DNA from: Parelaphostrongylus tenuis
Lineage: Eukaryota > Nematoda > Chromadorea > Rhabditida > Metastrongylidae
Reading direction: 5' to 3'
Assembly (NCBI GenBank): GCA_019055375.1
Contig: JAHQIW010004024.1
Span: forward strand, 1 to 64,000
DNA: 64,000 nucleotides
This document shows positions 1-12,493 of the stretch, piece after piece. Numbering within the stretch: the first letter of the stretch is position 1; the number at the start of each line of letters is the position of its first letter. The notes under the pieces were generated by a model. That model did not search any database. It was not told the DNA's origin and was given only the letters and a program-made list of their open reading frames with translations. A program made the translations under genes and the position numbers.

Positions 1-119
1 TGCAGGGTCACGAACAGATGTTCTAAAAAAACTGCGAACCACAATTCTGGGCAGAGATTTAAGCTTTCGAATAACTACAAATACTCCTATGAAAATTGCC
101 TGTTCAGCGAATTAGTGGC

Positions 120-1260
120 TTGAAAATTTGTTACCGCTTCACATACAAGCACCAATTTTCTTTCACACTCAAGCATCTTTCGCTATACAGAGGTTTCCAT
201 TCAGATTTTCAATAACATTCGATAGGACAAATCCCATCAATCTCAATGATAAGCTTGGTTTCTGAGAGGGACGTTTTAATGTGTTGTTACAGGTAAAAGA
301 CCATTGAGTTTCCCGTACGACACCGTGTCGGTCGCGCAACGCAACTAATATGTGGCATCCGGTGCGCGCCTAGTGTAAATCTGAATATTCTTTCAGATGT
401 AACAACAAATTAAGAAGTCGACCTCACAAACTAAGCACATGCTTGAAATTCTTAAGTTAAATTTGAAGAGATTTGCGCTGTCGAAGAATTGTTGATTTTC
501 TTAAAGCAAGGCGCTGCTCATCGAGAGATGTTTAGGTGTTAAATAACATATTCTTTTCCCTGTTATAATGTAATACAGAGACCTTTTGAAGAATGAAGCA
601 CATCTTTCAAGTTTTCGAAATTTGAGCTATCGAAGAACTACTAAAACGTCCACAAAGAACGAAAAAAACGTTGTATCGAATATCGATTCTGATAGGGAAG
701 CAACACATTATGCTCAATGATGAATCCCCTCTATTCCTAAACATACTCGAACTACATATTTGAAATACCTTCACATAAACCTCGAGTAGAGACGTTTAGT
801 TGCAGGACATGTGTTTTTGAGCTACGTTCTCGCAAAACTTGGCGATACAAATGCTCAATAGGTGTTGAATGTTCATTTGTGTACAAGGATGTTTTATTAC
901 AGCCGAAAAATGAAGGATTTTAAGAGGAATAGTCACCCTTTCTATCAAAAAATCTTCGTAGAGGGTTCATTTGTGATACTCCATTTTTATGTAACGATCA
1001 GAATCAATAAATCACCTATGGCATCCGCGCGGCGGTGTAGCATTTTAGGCGTGAAATCTGATCTTCTTTTCGCACTTACGGCGTTATATGGCAACCTTTC
1101 AAAAAAACAACTTCAGCATCAGAATTATCGAGATTTGTGCTATCTAATGAGTATTAAAACGTTAAAGAAGATTCATAAAGCTGTCCCAGACGGGCAAACG
1201 AAAAAAATTAAGTGTGAAAAATATTTTTATTTTTGCTGTTAAAATGTGATAAAAATTTGC
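120..1260 (+). repeat. Dispersed repeat G, copy 1
   Basis: This stretch matches 58175-59360 in reverse complement over nearly its whole length; for example the GC-rich patch at 331-377 pairs with 59115-59165. The two copies have drifted by many substitutions and small gaps. No protein family is recognised. Open frames here, such as plus 862-1242, are not conserved with the other copy and look accidental. The segment also holds several copies of the roughly 60-bp motif described under findings. Class unknown; it could be the non-coding part of a larger element. Confidence 0.7.
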
Positions 1261-2690
1261 TTCTGAATTTAGACAACTTTTTGGTATAGCAGAGATTTAG
1301 ACTTTTGAATGATCACCTAATGTCCAAGAGAAGACTTTTCTGCAGCGAGAAAGGCTTTCAAGCAGTTTTGTACTTAAGCTGTAACACGTTGTCCTTTAGG
1401 GGTTAATCAACCTAATGTCAAATTTGGTAAGCAGTTAACTATAGCACTCCATCTTGTTTGGGATGTTAGTACTTTAATATACTAGAAAGTGCGATGAATT
1501 GCGGAAATATACGTGAAAAAATAAAATTACGAAAAAGTAAGTAGCAGGTCAGAAAAGAGAAGAATAAATTTGTGAAGAGATAGCTCATACAAACTTTCAG
1601 AAGGTGGGAACACTTTGACAATTGTGATCTGGAAACCTTCTGGAGCTGTTTTAAAAACTCTAGAGAAAAGCAACTCGTTCATTTTGGTACACTTGCGAAG
1701 AAAATATAGTCCACAACTGACAGCAAAACCCATACGCAAACGTGCGAGAAAACAGCTTGCTAGATAAAATATGATATTCCAACCCAGATAAATCAATAAT
1801 TTCGTTTGGGAATGATTTCTTTGGAAGAATAACGTGGCATTGTTATTGAAATACTGAGAAATCTGAAGACATAAACAGTGTATATAAATGTCAATTAAAA
1901 AGACACACATGCAAAATTGAGGACTTGGCAGATTTTTGGCAAAATAGCGACAGAGGAAATGATTAATAGGTGGGAAAGACTGCTATACGGGGGATGCAGA
2001 GGTATAATTAAACCGTGTTGCTGTTGGCTTCCAATACGATTTCAGTTTTTTTTCTTCATAAGAACTTTATAACCATACAAAAGCTCAAATATCGGAGCAG
2101 GTGCTAATGCTTCAAAAGATCTTTTCAAGCGCTGTTGAGTTAAAATAGAACTACGTCTCACGCGAACCGCGTGCTTTTATTATTATCACGCTTTTATCTC
2201 TCTGGATAGAACTCTTTTCTCATCTAGGGTTTTTGGATTATAAAAAAACAAGTGGAAACCAAGGTCATTCGCTGGAGAAAAACTTTTCATAGGAGTGATA
2301 GTAGACATTCGAAAGCTGAGACTGCACACTACAGCCTCTCTCCAACGGTTTTCGTAATGCCTTTTTTCACGTTGCTGCAGGAGGAGAATTTTTGCGTTGC
2401 AGACGTGCATATTGCTTCTTCTCAGTAATGCGGCGAGAAATGAACAGACGAACCTTATTGATGGGCAAGAAATTTTTATAACAGAGTTGATTGTGGACCA
2501 GTCAATTTTCACGCCCATATCGCCCCATTCTAATGTTCGCGTGACATTTTGAAGGGTGGAAGTGAGTGATTTTGACTAAATCGTAGTGCCTTGCCTTGCC
2601 GAACTCCTCTTCTTACTTTAAAGGTAATATTATTTCAGAAGGGCGATGTTCTGGTTATGAAAACTTTATCTAAGTAACGAGGGATCGTTA
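1261..2690. other. No gene recognised; repeat-derived sequence
   Basis: No recognisable protein or RNA gene. The only structured item is a minus-strand copy of the recurring 60-bp motif at about 2258-2325. The minus frame at 2186-2518 runs through that motif and is probably accidental. Confidence 0.5.
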
Positions 2691-3835
2691 TGTACCGAGT
2701 AGGGACGCCCTGGTTGTCTAGAGCCTCCGCAACCGCTTTAGTTTCCACTAAATCATATTTTCGTTTAATCAATGAATGCTAGACAACGCGATAGTTTGTA
2801 CTCTCATAAAATTTCAACGAGTCTTTTGATCTTGTGGATGTGGTCAATGGTACTCAATCCTTTTTGGAACATTGCTTATTCGCATGGCTGTCCTTCGACC
2901 AGTGTTCTAATGATTTTGTTTAGAAGTACTCGAGTGAAGAGTTTATAGACTACGGACAGCAGATAAAACAGGGGAGATAATTGCCTATATCGTGGAGGTA
3001 TTCCTTTCCAAACGACAGCGTGATCTTACTGGCTGTCCTTTGACTGGGAACCTTGCATTCTGACAGGCAGTGAGTAAGAGCCAAATCAAGGTGTTGATAA
3101 GAACCAGTAGGTTTTTAAGTGTTGCGGTCTGACATTTCTAAACCAGATGCTGTTCTATTCTTCACCGACGATACTGCTGTCGGATTTTCAAAGGAAAAGC
3201 CAGAGAAACAAGAAATTCATTCTCTTTCACTTCATATCATTGTAGGAGGACATGGCTATTGAAGAGAACCAAGCACTAATCGTGGATGACTGTCTCATTG
3301 CCCTTCTGGAGACTGTGAGTGTCGTCAAGGTGTCGGAGTTTAATGATCTTGGTTTTGCAATTACCGAAGCTTCGCTAGGGCTTTGAGAATTCTCTTCCCA
3401 GCTTCTGGATTCTGACATTATTGTTGCTCGTGTCTCGCTGAAATCTCCTTTAGCGGTGCTCTGCGGCGTTTCGCAAGTTTGCACGAGAGGGTTTGGTTGT
3501 CTGTAGCTCAAGCATCCCACTTCGACGTATCACCTAAAGTGCTTCCGGAGACAAACGTCTCCTCGTGGCTTTGAAACTCTCGGCTTTCATAGCGGCAATG
3601 TGAAGTTGTTCGATGACCCGGTCGTATTCTTCGTCGACGTTGTCGATAGCTGTGTGTTCCCATAAGCCTACTAACGACTTTGACTATTCCAGGCAATGAT
3701 AGCTTTGAAACTTCGTTATTTGAGTTTAGTGGCTTTCTCTCCTTTCTACGACAAACAGAACCTTGGGCGAAGGAGACGATGGTCTGATTCCTTGCAGAAC
3801 TTAGGAAGAACAGCTCCATCGGTCATGCAGAACCC
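2690..3835 (-). pseudogene. RTE-type non-LTR retrotransposon remnant (linker and reverse transcriptase)
   Basis: Read on the minus strand this is a broken RTE polyprotein. At its start, near 3800, is a stretch with QTIVSFAQ and LNSNN, matching the linker after the endonuclease in the better copy at 47300-47400. Further on come eroded stretches matching the finger and palm of the reverse transcriptase, and at 2700-2760 the segment equivalent to VETxAVxEAL with LDNxG. Frames change repeatedly and stops are frequent, so it is dead. RTE elements encode an apurinic-type endonuclease fused to a reverse transcriptase and move by target-primed reverse transcription. The endonuclease proper and the 3' third are missing. 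Confidence 0.75.
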
Positions 3836-4164
3836 TCGCTATACTAAAAAGAGATCTGTTTCGTCATATTACTCTTCATTGAGAGACTCCCACGTTCACC
3901 GCTGAGAGTGAAACTTTTGAATTGTAAGTTACCATGGATGGTTTTGGTCGGTCCAGACTCATCTATTGAATAGCCAAAAAAGAAGTAGATGAAGCAGTGG
4001 GCAAGGAAGGCAGTAGAATGCGTAAGCAAGAGAACTAAGAACCATGGTGGATTGAGTGAACACTCAGTGATTGATACATTTACAAACAAGAAGAGGTATG
4101 CCTGGGAAAACCGGCAAGGCCATCTTATGAACATAAGTAATCTCAATGAGCTCATGTTGCGTAG
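3836..4164. other. No gene recognised
   Basis: Short AT-rich gap between an RTE remnant and a SINE copy. Small frames exist on both strands but none resembles a known family. Confidence 0.4.
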
Positions 4165-4400
4165 TTTTTAGAGGTGCTCTGAGAGGCACAGAAGGATGAT
4201 GGATCGATCTCGCTCTCGTGACTCACCAAGCCATTCATCCCTTCGGTGCCGGTGGTTTGAAACCAAACTGATTTCAGACTTTTCTGGGAGGGTAAACAGC
4301 ACTGATGAGACTCAGCGAGAGGCCACCGTAAGTCATCGTAAGATATGATACGCATTCAATCACCTCAGACGAAGTTGAAATTTGAAGACGAATGCATGGC
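4165..4400 (+). mobile_element. tRNA-headed SINE-like repeat, copy 1
   Basis: This segment matches, in the opposite orientation, 17935-18180, 21150-21415 and 24380-24600. The shared order is a tRNA-like head, then a body with an AGGATAAGCAGCACTGA-like block (here eroded) and an end near GAAGTTGAAATTTGAA. In this copy the head is cut or degraded, so no intact A box is seen, while the body is clear. Non-autonomous elements of this kind are copied by the machinery of a LINE; which LINE cannot be told here. Confidence 0.65.
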
Positions 4401-6780
4401 TCATACGTCAGGAATTGATCTGCGTCGAGAGCATTATCCATTGAGCAAGGTCTAAAGTGAGAAGGTGTGATGGCCTTAAGATGGATATGGCCGCTAGCGA
4501 TCACTGAGTAACAGAAGGATAAGGTTGTATTTCTATAAATCTTTAATTAGTTTTTCAAGTAGCAGACAGCAATTTATCAGAAACGTTGTTGATTGATGAA
4601 TACGATTCTAATGGCACTCCTTAACCCCTAAGCGAAGGCTACAGAGATCCATTTGCGAAAGGCGAATTGCGTAGCGATGAGCGATTTTCGTTGACTTGTT
4701 GAGGCTTTTCTCCACTTTTTGGAAATTTTGAAAAGTTTGCATTACCTTGCTAGAACAAAATTTTCACTACTCGCTCATATGTTTTTGGTCTACATGTACG
4801 AGTCTTGTATAGAAAAAAGAGCTGGTTACTCCGCAGTCAATTAATTATGTTGGATTGTGCAAATGATATCGAAATAAAAATCTCAAATTTTGGTCTCTGA
4901 TTCTCCGTTGTTCTATACAAAACCCAGGACTCATCATAGTAAATAAAAATTCATAAACGATAAGTAATTTACCAAAAATGATGATGTATGTTGTAAGCGA
5001 TACTACTTTATGGGTAAGTCTTACTATAATTAAGTTTATATCAATCTTTTGTACTTTCAATTATTTAGGGTTGACTCATATGAGAAAACGATGGGAACTT
5101 ATAGACAGTAGAAGTATTCTGGGCGTGGAGGCACAACAGTGTTTACGTGAAAGGCTCAGAGCATTGGCATTCTTCAAACTATTGGTTAGAATTATGTGCC
5201 ATCAATGAAGTATTTGCTATTTTCCCTTATCCGCACCCATATTTGAAAAAACGCATTTTTTGCTCTTTCTGGGCATTTTAGTAGTCATTCGATGCCTTAC
5301 ATCAATAAATTATAACGGTGTATATTATTTTTTGTGGCCTTCCTAACCCGATGGGACGATAAAATAAGATTTTACTTCATACTCAAGCGTATTCACTAAA
5401 CAAAGCTTTTTTTTTTTGAAAAGTGTGCAATTATTCGATGGCACAAATTCCATGTAATTTAGTGGCCTTATTGACTTTCCAAAAACTTTTTATTGCGCTG
5501 CAATGCTGAAAATAAGATTGAATTCCACATTCGGTGCGAATACCTAGCACCGGTATGTAGACGAATTTCGCGACATTGGCATCAAGCCAATGTCTTTCAA
5601 TGACAATCGATAGCTTGAACCTCGAAAATTTCAATGGTGAGCCTGCTTTCTAGAGAAAAATTTTTCAGCGCGCTGTTGCAGTAAGGACGAAACTGTGTTG
5701 TATATTCAGGTGCTTTTCGCTAAATATAGCTTTTCTCTCAGGTTTTCATTAGGCTTTCATGAGCACAAATCGCGACGAGTTCAATGGCATGCTTGGTTTT
5801 CAAGAACATCTTCCTAATACTTTTTTACTTTTGAATGGCTGTTGAAAATTTGAATGAAAAGCTGTGCCCAGTGAAAGATGGATAGATATATGTTGAACGG
5901 CGATGAATTTAAACGGTAGACAAAATTCTATCCTTAGAGTGGTAGCACTCATTCAACAGCACAAGTTCTAATGAAAAATGCGTTTGCTTTGTGGAAAAGC
6001 TCTTTCAATAGCTCTGTGGGAGAGAGAGAAATTTGTACCTTAAACATTACCGGACAGAGCTCTTACTTTACACTACTACTAATCACTCAAAATATTGAGT
6101 TACAATGATTCCAAAGTAATTTTTATTTTTCTGGAAATACTGTTTGGCAGGGAAAATCGATTGAGCCTTACATTTTCGACAACCTTGTTCACCGGATAAT
6201 TACGGATCAAGTGGGAGGGGGAGCAAGTGGAATGATTACGTCTGCAATATTGCCATTCAACTGCACTGTTTCACCGCATCGACAGAAATTTTAGATAACG
6301 TGTGATTTTTATACGAGGGTAAATTCTTAACATGCCGATGTTCTTTTCGTGCTTTTAGGGAACTATACGCGAGATAAAATGAAGGTGAAGGGCAGTTCAA
6401 AACCTAATTTTATAATGATTTTACAGCGCTATAAAAGAGTGTTTGAATAACTGAATAATTTGGTCAGAGATTCAAGCTTTCAAATTATTACTATCACTCC
6501 TATGAGAAGTTTCCGCCCAACGAGTGCGATAGTTTTTCAAATTTGCCGCCGTCTAACATATGAGTTCCTAAGATGCTTTAGTGCGTAATAATATCTCATT
6601 TGGTACTTTTGCAACAAGATGGCAACAGAGCTTAAATCTCTAACTGGAGCTCTACATAGTCGTTTTTATAAAAGACACTTTTATGACGTTGTAAAGAACA
6701 AAATAGAATTATGCTGCAAAAGTGCGTTTTTCTGGTGGGACAGAGCTCTTTCTCTGGGCTATTAGTAATCATTCGATAGC
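4401..6780. other. No gene recognised; contains recurring 60-bp motif
   Basis: AT-rich, stop-rich in all frames. A plus copy of the recurring motif lies at about 6467-6530 and weaker relatives occur near 5270 and 5820. Nothing else can be supported. Confidence 0.45.
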
Positions 6781-8160
6781 GTAATGTGTGCTGATTCCAA
6801 CGCTGGTACTTGGTTGTTGTTGTTCAAAAGGGAAGACCTTCACAACATAGTTAATTATCGCCCAATCTATTTGCTGTCCGTTGTCTATAAACTCGTTACT
6901 CGAGTCATTCTAGACAGGATTGGCAGAGCACCGGACGACGGACAGCCATGCGAACAAGCAGGGTTTCGAAAAGGATTTAGTACCATAGACTACTTCGACT
7001 CACTGAAGTTTCACGAGAGTACAAACAACCACTTTGTCTCACTTTCATCGATCTGAAGAAAGCCTTTGATTCAGTGGAAACAGAAGCGGTTATAGAGGCT
7101 CTGGATAACCATGGTGCCCCTACTCGGCTTATAGCGATCCTTGGTGAGCTACATAAAGATTTTATGGCCAAAATATCGCCATTCTACAACAATATTATTG
7201 TCAACGTAGGAAGAAGGCTCGACAGGGCGTTACATTTTCGCCAAAGTACTCGCTGCCACCCTTCCAAATGTCATGCGAACATTAGAATCGGACTATATGG
7301 GAGTTAAAAATGACGGGAAACAGTTAAACGATCTTCGCTTTACTGTTGATATCGTTCTCATAACACTAAGCATCAGTCAAGCGGAATGCTGGCCGATTTT
7401 GGCTACGCCTGTGAAAAGGTTGCTTCTGAATTGAATCTCTCAAAAAGATGTTTGTATGGAACGGATTCATTTTTGACATACCATTGAAGCTCAACGATAC
7501 GAGCATCCCCTAGTACTCAATTACTTCTATTTAGGTCGTGGAATCAGCATGGTGAATTACTTAGTTCCAAAGTTGAGCAGTGGGAAACGAGTTGTTTGAG
7601 AAGCGTTTAAGAACGTCGAGGAGGAAGTGATGAGGACGAAGAACATCTGACTTGGTACCCACCTTCTCGACTTCAAGGTTAATACTGCCCTAACCTATGA
7701 AGCAGAAGCCTGGTCGGTACGTAAGCAAAATAAAGGATCAGATGGCGTTGTTGAACGAGCAGTCGAAAGAACAAAACTAGGAGTATATCGATTGTCGAAA
7801 GAGATAAAGGACCCAAAGTTTTGACCTGCGTCAGCTGCCAAAGATCTAATATACCGTTCTACACACCAGGTTATGGAAAACAAGGTAGGCTGCACACGTA
7901 ATGTGTTATGAGTACAACCGATAGACATGAGCCGTTAGCGATTGAGTTCATCGGGATGGCAAGTGCTCGGCAGGAAGACCACAGACCCGATGGCCCGCTT
8001 TTTTCACGAAAAGCCTAGGAGATAAATATGATGCTCAACGAATCCCTAGAGTTATCAGTACCTACTAGGTTACTCTTACTTGCGATAGAGGAAGATGGAG
8101 GTCGTGCTGGTTTCTGCTTGATTCACTATGTGATGGAAGGAGCGACAAGTCGCTCAGGTG
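6781..8160 (+). pseudogene. RTE-type retrotransposon remnant (reverse transcriptase palm to C-terminus)
   Basis: Begins inside the reverse transcriptase with REDLHNIVNYRPIYLLSVVY (about 6819-6880), followed by GQPCEQAGFRKGFSTID, then after a frame change FIDLKKAFDSVETEAV and LDNHGAPTRL. The catalytic FADD box seen in the copy at 48.6 kb is changed here to FTVD, so one catalytic aspartate context is lost. Later pieces, through several frame changes, match the C-terminal part: ALTYEAEAWSV, VERTKLGVYRLSKEIKD, and the end KSLGDKYDAQ. The N-terminal endonuclease is absent, as usual for 5'-truncated copies. It is not functional. Its last roughly 200 bp are included in the tandem duplication that starts at 7958. 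Confidence 0.85.
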
Positions 8161-10895
8161 AGTAACATTTTATAATAACAGTGGTAATAGTGATAATCAC
8201 AGCAGTAATGATCGCTATCAAAGCAAAATCATGATAGCACTAATAGTAAAAAAATATGTTAGTCAACTATGGTGTTTGTTCACTACGTTGCTACACCTGC
8301 TTATGTGAATAACAAGTCAAAAGCATTTTTTCAAATCATTGGGTTGGTTTACATTCAAGTTTAGAAAAGTTGGTTCCATAACAAATGTGAATGTGTGTTA
8401 GGCGCATTTTCCAAGTAGAAATGACCACTAAAGGTTACCACTCCGGATAAATCTAAGAGAGATTGTATTATGCATTTAGACCTTATTTCTATGAGATTAA
8501 CGCCGTTTTCTGTGCTGTTATCAAGAAAGAGGTCAGAACATGGTGATATCCACTGATAATAGGATCCGAAATAGTCACCGATGGAGGAGATTACATTTAA
8601 GGCATTATCGCTTGAAATTAGCAATGACTGTAACTTTAATCCGTACAGCCTTCTAAGTGAGTGATTGAATAGTAGAATTGGATTCAATTTATTTCCAGCT
8701 ACTTCACTTTCAACTACAATGGGACCATTTGTCTTACAATCAGTGGCTTTCTAAAAGACTCTAATCCCACTGTTCTGAAATGGTTGAAGGTACTGAGACT
8801 CTGTCCCGTAATCACAAGAAGTCTTTGGAACGTAAAGTTAAAATTACACAAGCAGAAAACAAACACTGAAGACTTGACTTTGATAACGCTCAGAACATTA
8901 AATGAATTCATCGCTGTACAAACGACGCCAATTTATCTTCATATGTTATCACTTATTATTGAAACGTTCATCATAGACTTTAGATTTGTGCAGTTACTTG
9001 GATTCAAAATCAAATAGGTTAAAAGTTACGCATGTATGTTATGTGAGTTTTGGAACCACTCTAACTTTCATCTTATACTCATTGGTAAGTGCTCCATGCA
9101 AGAATTTCATTGGGTTAGAAGGTTTTATTCGTGCCACCTCCTGTTCTGTCCAGCGAACAGGGCCATCCTTCATGCCAGCTGCAATACTAACTCTCTATCG
9201 AAAGATCGCGCCAAATCGAGAGCAAACAATTGTTTGCGCGTGAAAGCTCTCTGGTCGAAATTTGCAAAGGTCGAAGAGATCAAGACTCAAGAATTAGTTT
9301 TCAATATTCTACTAGACTTGAAAATCACGACAGTGTGAACCTGGTAATCTAGCACAAATTCTCCAGACGCTGCTTCAAGTGGTTGCCGTCTTTTCAGGTC
9401 TCTGCAACATAACTTGGCAGGATAATGCTTTGAAAAATTCGATGCTGTGATAAAAATGTGTACTCATTCTAAAACAAAAACTTCATAGGTTATTTTAAGA
9501 AACGAAAATATGTTACGTATTCAGAATTTTGAAATCACGAACTTTTGAATAGCATCAAATACTGTGAAAAAAAAACAAGGAAATAAACGCATTGAAAATA
9601 AGTAAAAGTAACATAAAACACACAAAACTTAGCTTCCAACCCAATAATAGGTCTTTGCATAATTTATGATACTAGAGAAATAAACATAGAATTCAATAGC
9701 CAGAAATTGTAGAAACTGCTTAACAACACTATTTGAGCACGCGCCCTCGTCTGGTCAGATTTCTGAAATCTCTTAGGTAACAATTCAGTGCCGCTTTAAG
9801 AGATCACTGAGCTTTCTTATGGTTTGTCCATACTTCCCGGCATCATGGCTTCATGGCATAATGTAAATCAGCAAAGAACCATAACGGTGTTTACCTGAAA
9901 TAAATCCCTAAGCCTTTGCACGGTTGACGTTCTCGAAAGCGATCTGTCAATCGTTGAAATTCAGGTGATCTTGTCACTTGACGCACGTGCAGTGTAATAT
10001 ATTCAGTTGCTTTATAAGTAATGAATATATTACCTTACAAGGACGGGCTCAATTAAAAGCACCGTGCTACCGATGAGGCTACAAGACATTTTTAGCATAT
10101 ATGAATGCTACAACTGATCAGGTCCAGAGAAATAGACGATTGGAAAATGTAAACAGATCTCATGAAAGGCTTAGAATATGTTATCAGATCACATTTTGCT
10201 TTGAGTGGTGTCTTAAAAAACAGTCGAATATAAAGGTATCATCGTATTGGTGTGGGGAACAAAGACTGATGTTTTCTACAGGCCCACTACGATCAAGGTT
10301 TGAGACGACTTCACGTTCACTCACCAGAAAATCGTTTCTGATCTGTTTTGTGGCACAGAATTGAGACCAATCCTTCTCGTTAAACAAAAATTTTCGTAAG
10401 AATGTTAGCGATCACTGGAAAGCTTGTATCACTAGATATCACGGCACATGGCCGTTTTTCGATAGAACCCTTCTATAATGCCGTAGAATTGAGAATAAGA
10501 TTATGTTTTTACATCGGCCGCGCAATTCAACTACTACTTTGCTGGAAGCATGAAAGGCACATAAACGCGCAAGAAAATCGTTTAGTATCAGTTTTGCTTA
10601 GAGTTTCTTTTAAAAAGGAAAAGCAACTCCTAATAGAATAAGAAAAAGCGCACTTCACATGTGTACGCCACACGGAGGACATCGATCGACCGCCGTGTAT
10701 TGTCTCTCTGCTCACGTAGTAAAAAGATCACTGCGGAAATTGAGCACAACGTTGGAATAGTTTTAATCTTACGTTAACGAATGTATACTATTAATTAAGA
10801 CAAAGAGTTATGTACTGCGAAAAATACTCGCGTGTGAAACACGGGACTTCTCTTTTCGCTGAAGAATTAGAAGCAGACTTTTTAAAAAGTGGAAC
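7958..10895. repeat. Large tandem duplication, unit 1
   Basis: The sequence from 7958 (start GGCAAGTGCTCGGCAGG) is repeated directly from 10896, and the unit-1 end AAAAAGTGGAAC at 10895 recurs as the unit-2 end at about 14418. The unit is 2938 bp. It starts inside an RTE tail and otherwise has no recognised gene. Relative to unit 2 it lacks about 100 bp near 9318, carries about 180 bp (9003-9185) that unit 2 lacks, and has the empty site for the insertion seen in unit 2 (about 8974-8990). Confidence 0.9.
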
Positions 10896-11964
10896 GGCAA
10901 GTGCTCGGCAGGAAGACCACAGACCCGATGGTCCGCTTTTTTCACGAAAAGCCTAGGAGATAAATATGATGCTCAACGAATCCAGTTATCAGTACCTACT
11001 AGGTTACTCTTACTTGCGATAGAGGAAGATGGAGGTCGTGCTGGTTTTTGCTTGATTCACTATGTGATGGAAGGAGCGACAAGTCACTCAGGTGAGTAAC
11101 ATTTTATAATAACAGTGGTAATAGTGATAATCACAGCAGTAATGATCGCTATCAAAGCAAAATTATGATAGCACTAATAGTAATAAAATATGTTAGTCAA
11201 CTATGGTGTTTGTTCACTACGTTGCTACACCTGTTTATGTGAATAACAAGTCAAAAGCATTTTTTCAAATCATTGGGTTGGTTTACATTCAAGTTTAGAA
11301 AAGTTGGTTCCATAACAAATGTGAATGTGTGTTAGGCGCATTTTCCAAGTAGAAATGACCACTAAAGGTTACCACTCCGGATAAATCTAAGAGAGATTGT
11401 ATTATGCATTTAGCGTTATGTCTATGAGATTAACGCCGTTTTCTGTGCTGTTATCAAGAAAGTGGTCAGAACATGGTGATATCCACTGATAATATGATCC
11501 GAAATAGTCACCGATGGAAGCGATTACATTCAAAGCATTATCGCTTGAAATTAGCAATGACTGTAACTTTAATCCGTACAGCCTCTTAAGTGATTGATTG
11601 AATGATAGAATTGGATTCGCTTTATTTCCAGCTACTTCACATTCAACTATAATGTGATCATTTGTCTTACAATGAATAGCTTTCTAAAGACACTTATGCC
11701 ATTGTTCAGGAATGGTTGAAGGTACTCAGACTCTATCCCGCAATCACAAGAAGTCTTTGGAAGGTAAAGTTAAAATTACACAAGCACAAAACAGACACTG
11801 AAGAATTGACCACGCGCAGAACACTTAATAAAGTCATCGCTGTACAAACGACGCCATTTTATCCTCATATTGTTATCACTTATTACAAGAACGTTCGTCA
11901 AAGACTTTATATTCTTGATTTTCTTCTTTGAGCAGAACACGAGGTGTTACATCAAACTTTATTC

Positions 11965-12002
11965 GATAGCTGACGTTTCGGCAGTTCGCCTTCTTCAGAG
12001 CC
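11965..12002 (-). ncRNA. Hammerhead-like motif in left pseudo-LTR
   Basis: On the minus strand: GGCT, CTGAAGA, one extra A, GGC-GAACT-GCC, GAAA, CGTC, AGCT. The CUGANGA and GAAA boxes, a 3-bp stem II, the minimal two-pair stem III (ACGU) and a 4-bp stem I with one G-U pair are all present. The extra A between the core and stem II departs from the canonical fold. Penelope-like elements are known to carry minimal type-I hammerheads, which supports the reading, but activity is uncertain. Confidence 0.45.
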
Positions 12003-12125
12003 TGGAAAGGTCAAAATGTTTGCAATACAATCAGTCAAACACCTCCATTAATTCTTTGGAGAAAATCACCAGACCTAGATTTCAATCGCATCAAGCAAAA
12101 ATCCTTGCGCAGGAGCAAAAAAACA

Positions 12126-12245
12126 TCAGCGCGAAAGATCTTGGAAGCATTTTGGATTAATACGACCAATCCAACCATAAACCGCAGGGAGGAATGCCTT
12201 GTAAACACTGGTGATATGAGCCAGTATATAAGACTGTTGTTTTGA
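12126..12245 (+). pseudogene. Penelope-like protein, C-terminal fragment
   Basis: In one plus frame the peptide contains SARKILEAFWI, then TNPTINRREECL and a terminal QYIRLLF before a stop. This string (an ArgLysIleLeuGlu turn, a Trp-Ile, and an AsnArgArgGluGluCys block) is typical of the C-terminal end of GIY-YIG Penelope-like proteins, just downstream of the nuclease. The reverse transcriptase and the nuclease core are missing, so this is a fragment trapped between two inverted pseudo-LTRs. Confidence 0.7.
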
Positions 12246-12448
12246 TGGGTAGGGTGCATTACGAGCCTATGTGTCTCTCTTTCCGGTGATCTCCACTTGG
12301 ATCATTCAGTGGAACACATATAAAAAGCGGTGAGTATGTTGAGTGTTGATTTTTGCTTGATGCGATTGAAATCTAGGTCTAGTGATTTTCTCTAAAGAAG
12401 TAATGGAGGTGTTTGACTGATTGTATTGCAAACATTTTGACCTTTCCA

Positions 12449-12493
12449 GGCTCTGAAGAAGGCGAACTGCCAAAACGTCAGCTATCGAATAAA
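12449..12493 (+). ncRNA. Hammerhead-like motif in right pseudo-LTR
   Basis: Mirror copy of the motif at 11965-12002, here on the plus strand. CTGAAGA is kept, but GAAA has become AAAA, which should abolish cleavage. Together the two arms place opposed ribozyme-like motifs at both ends of the element. Confidence 0.4.

Noticed and set aside
862..1242. 126-codon plus frame as a gene
   Set aside because: It overlaps repeat G, is not conserved in the second copy, and has low-complexity AT-driven composition.
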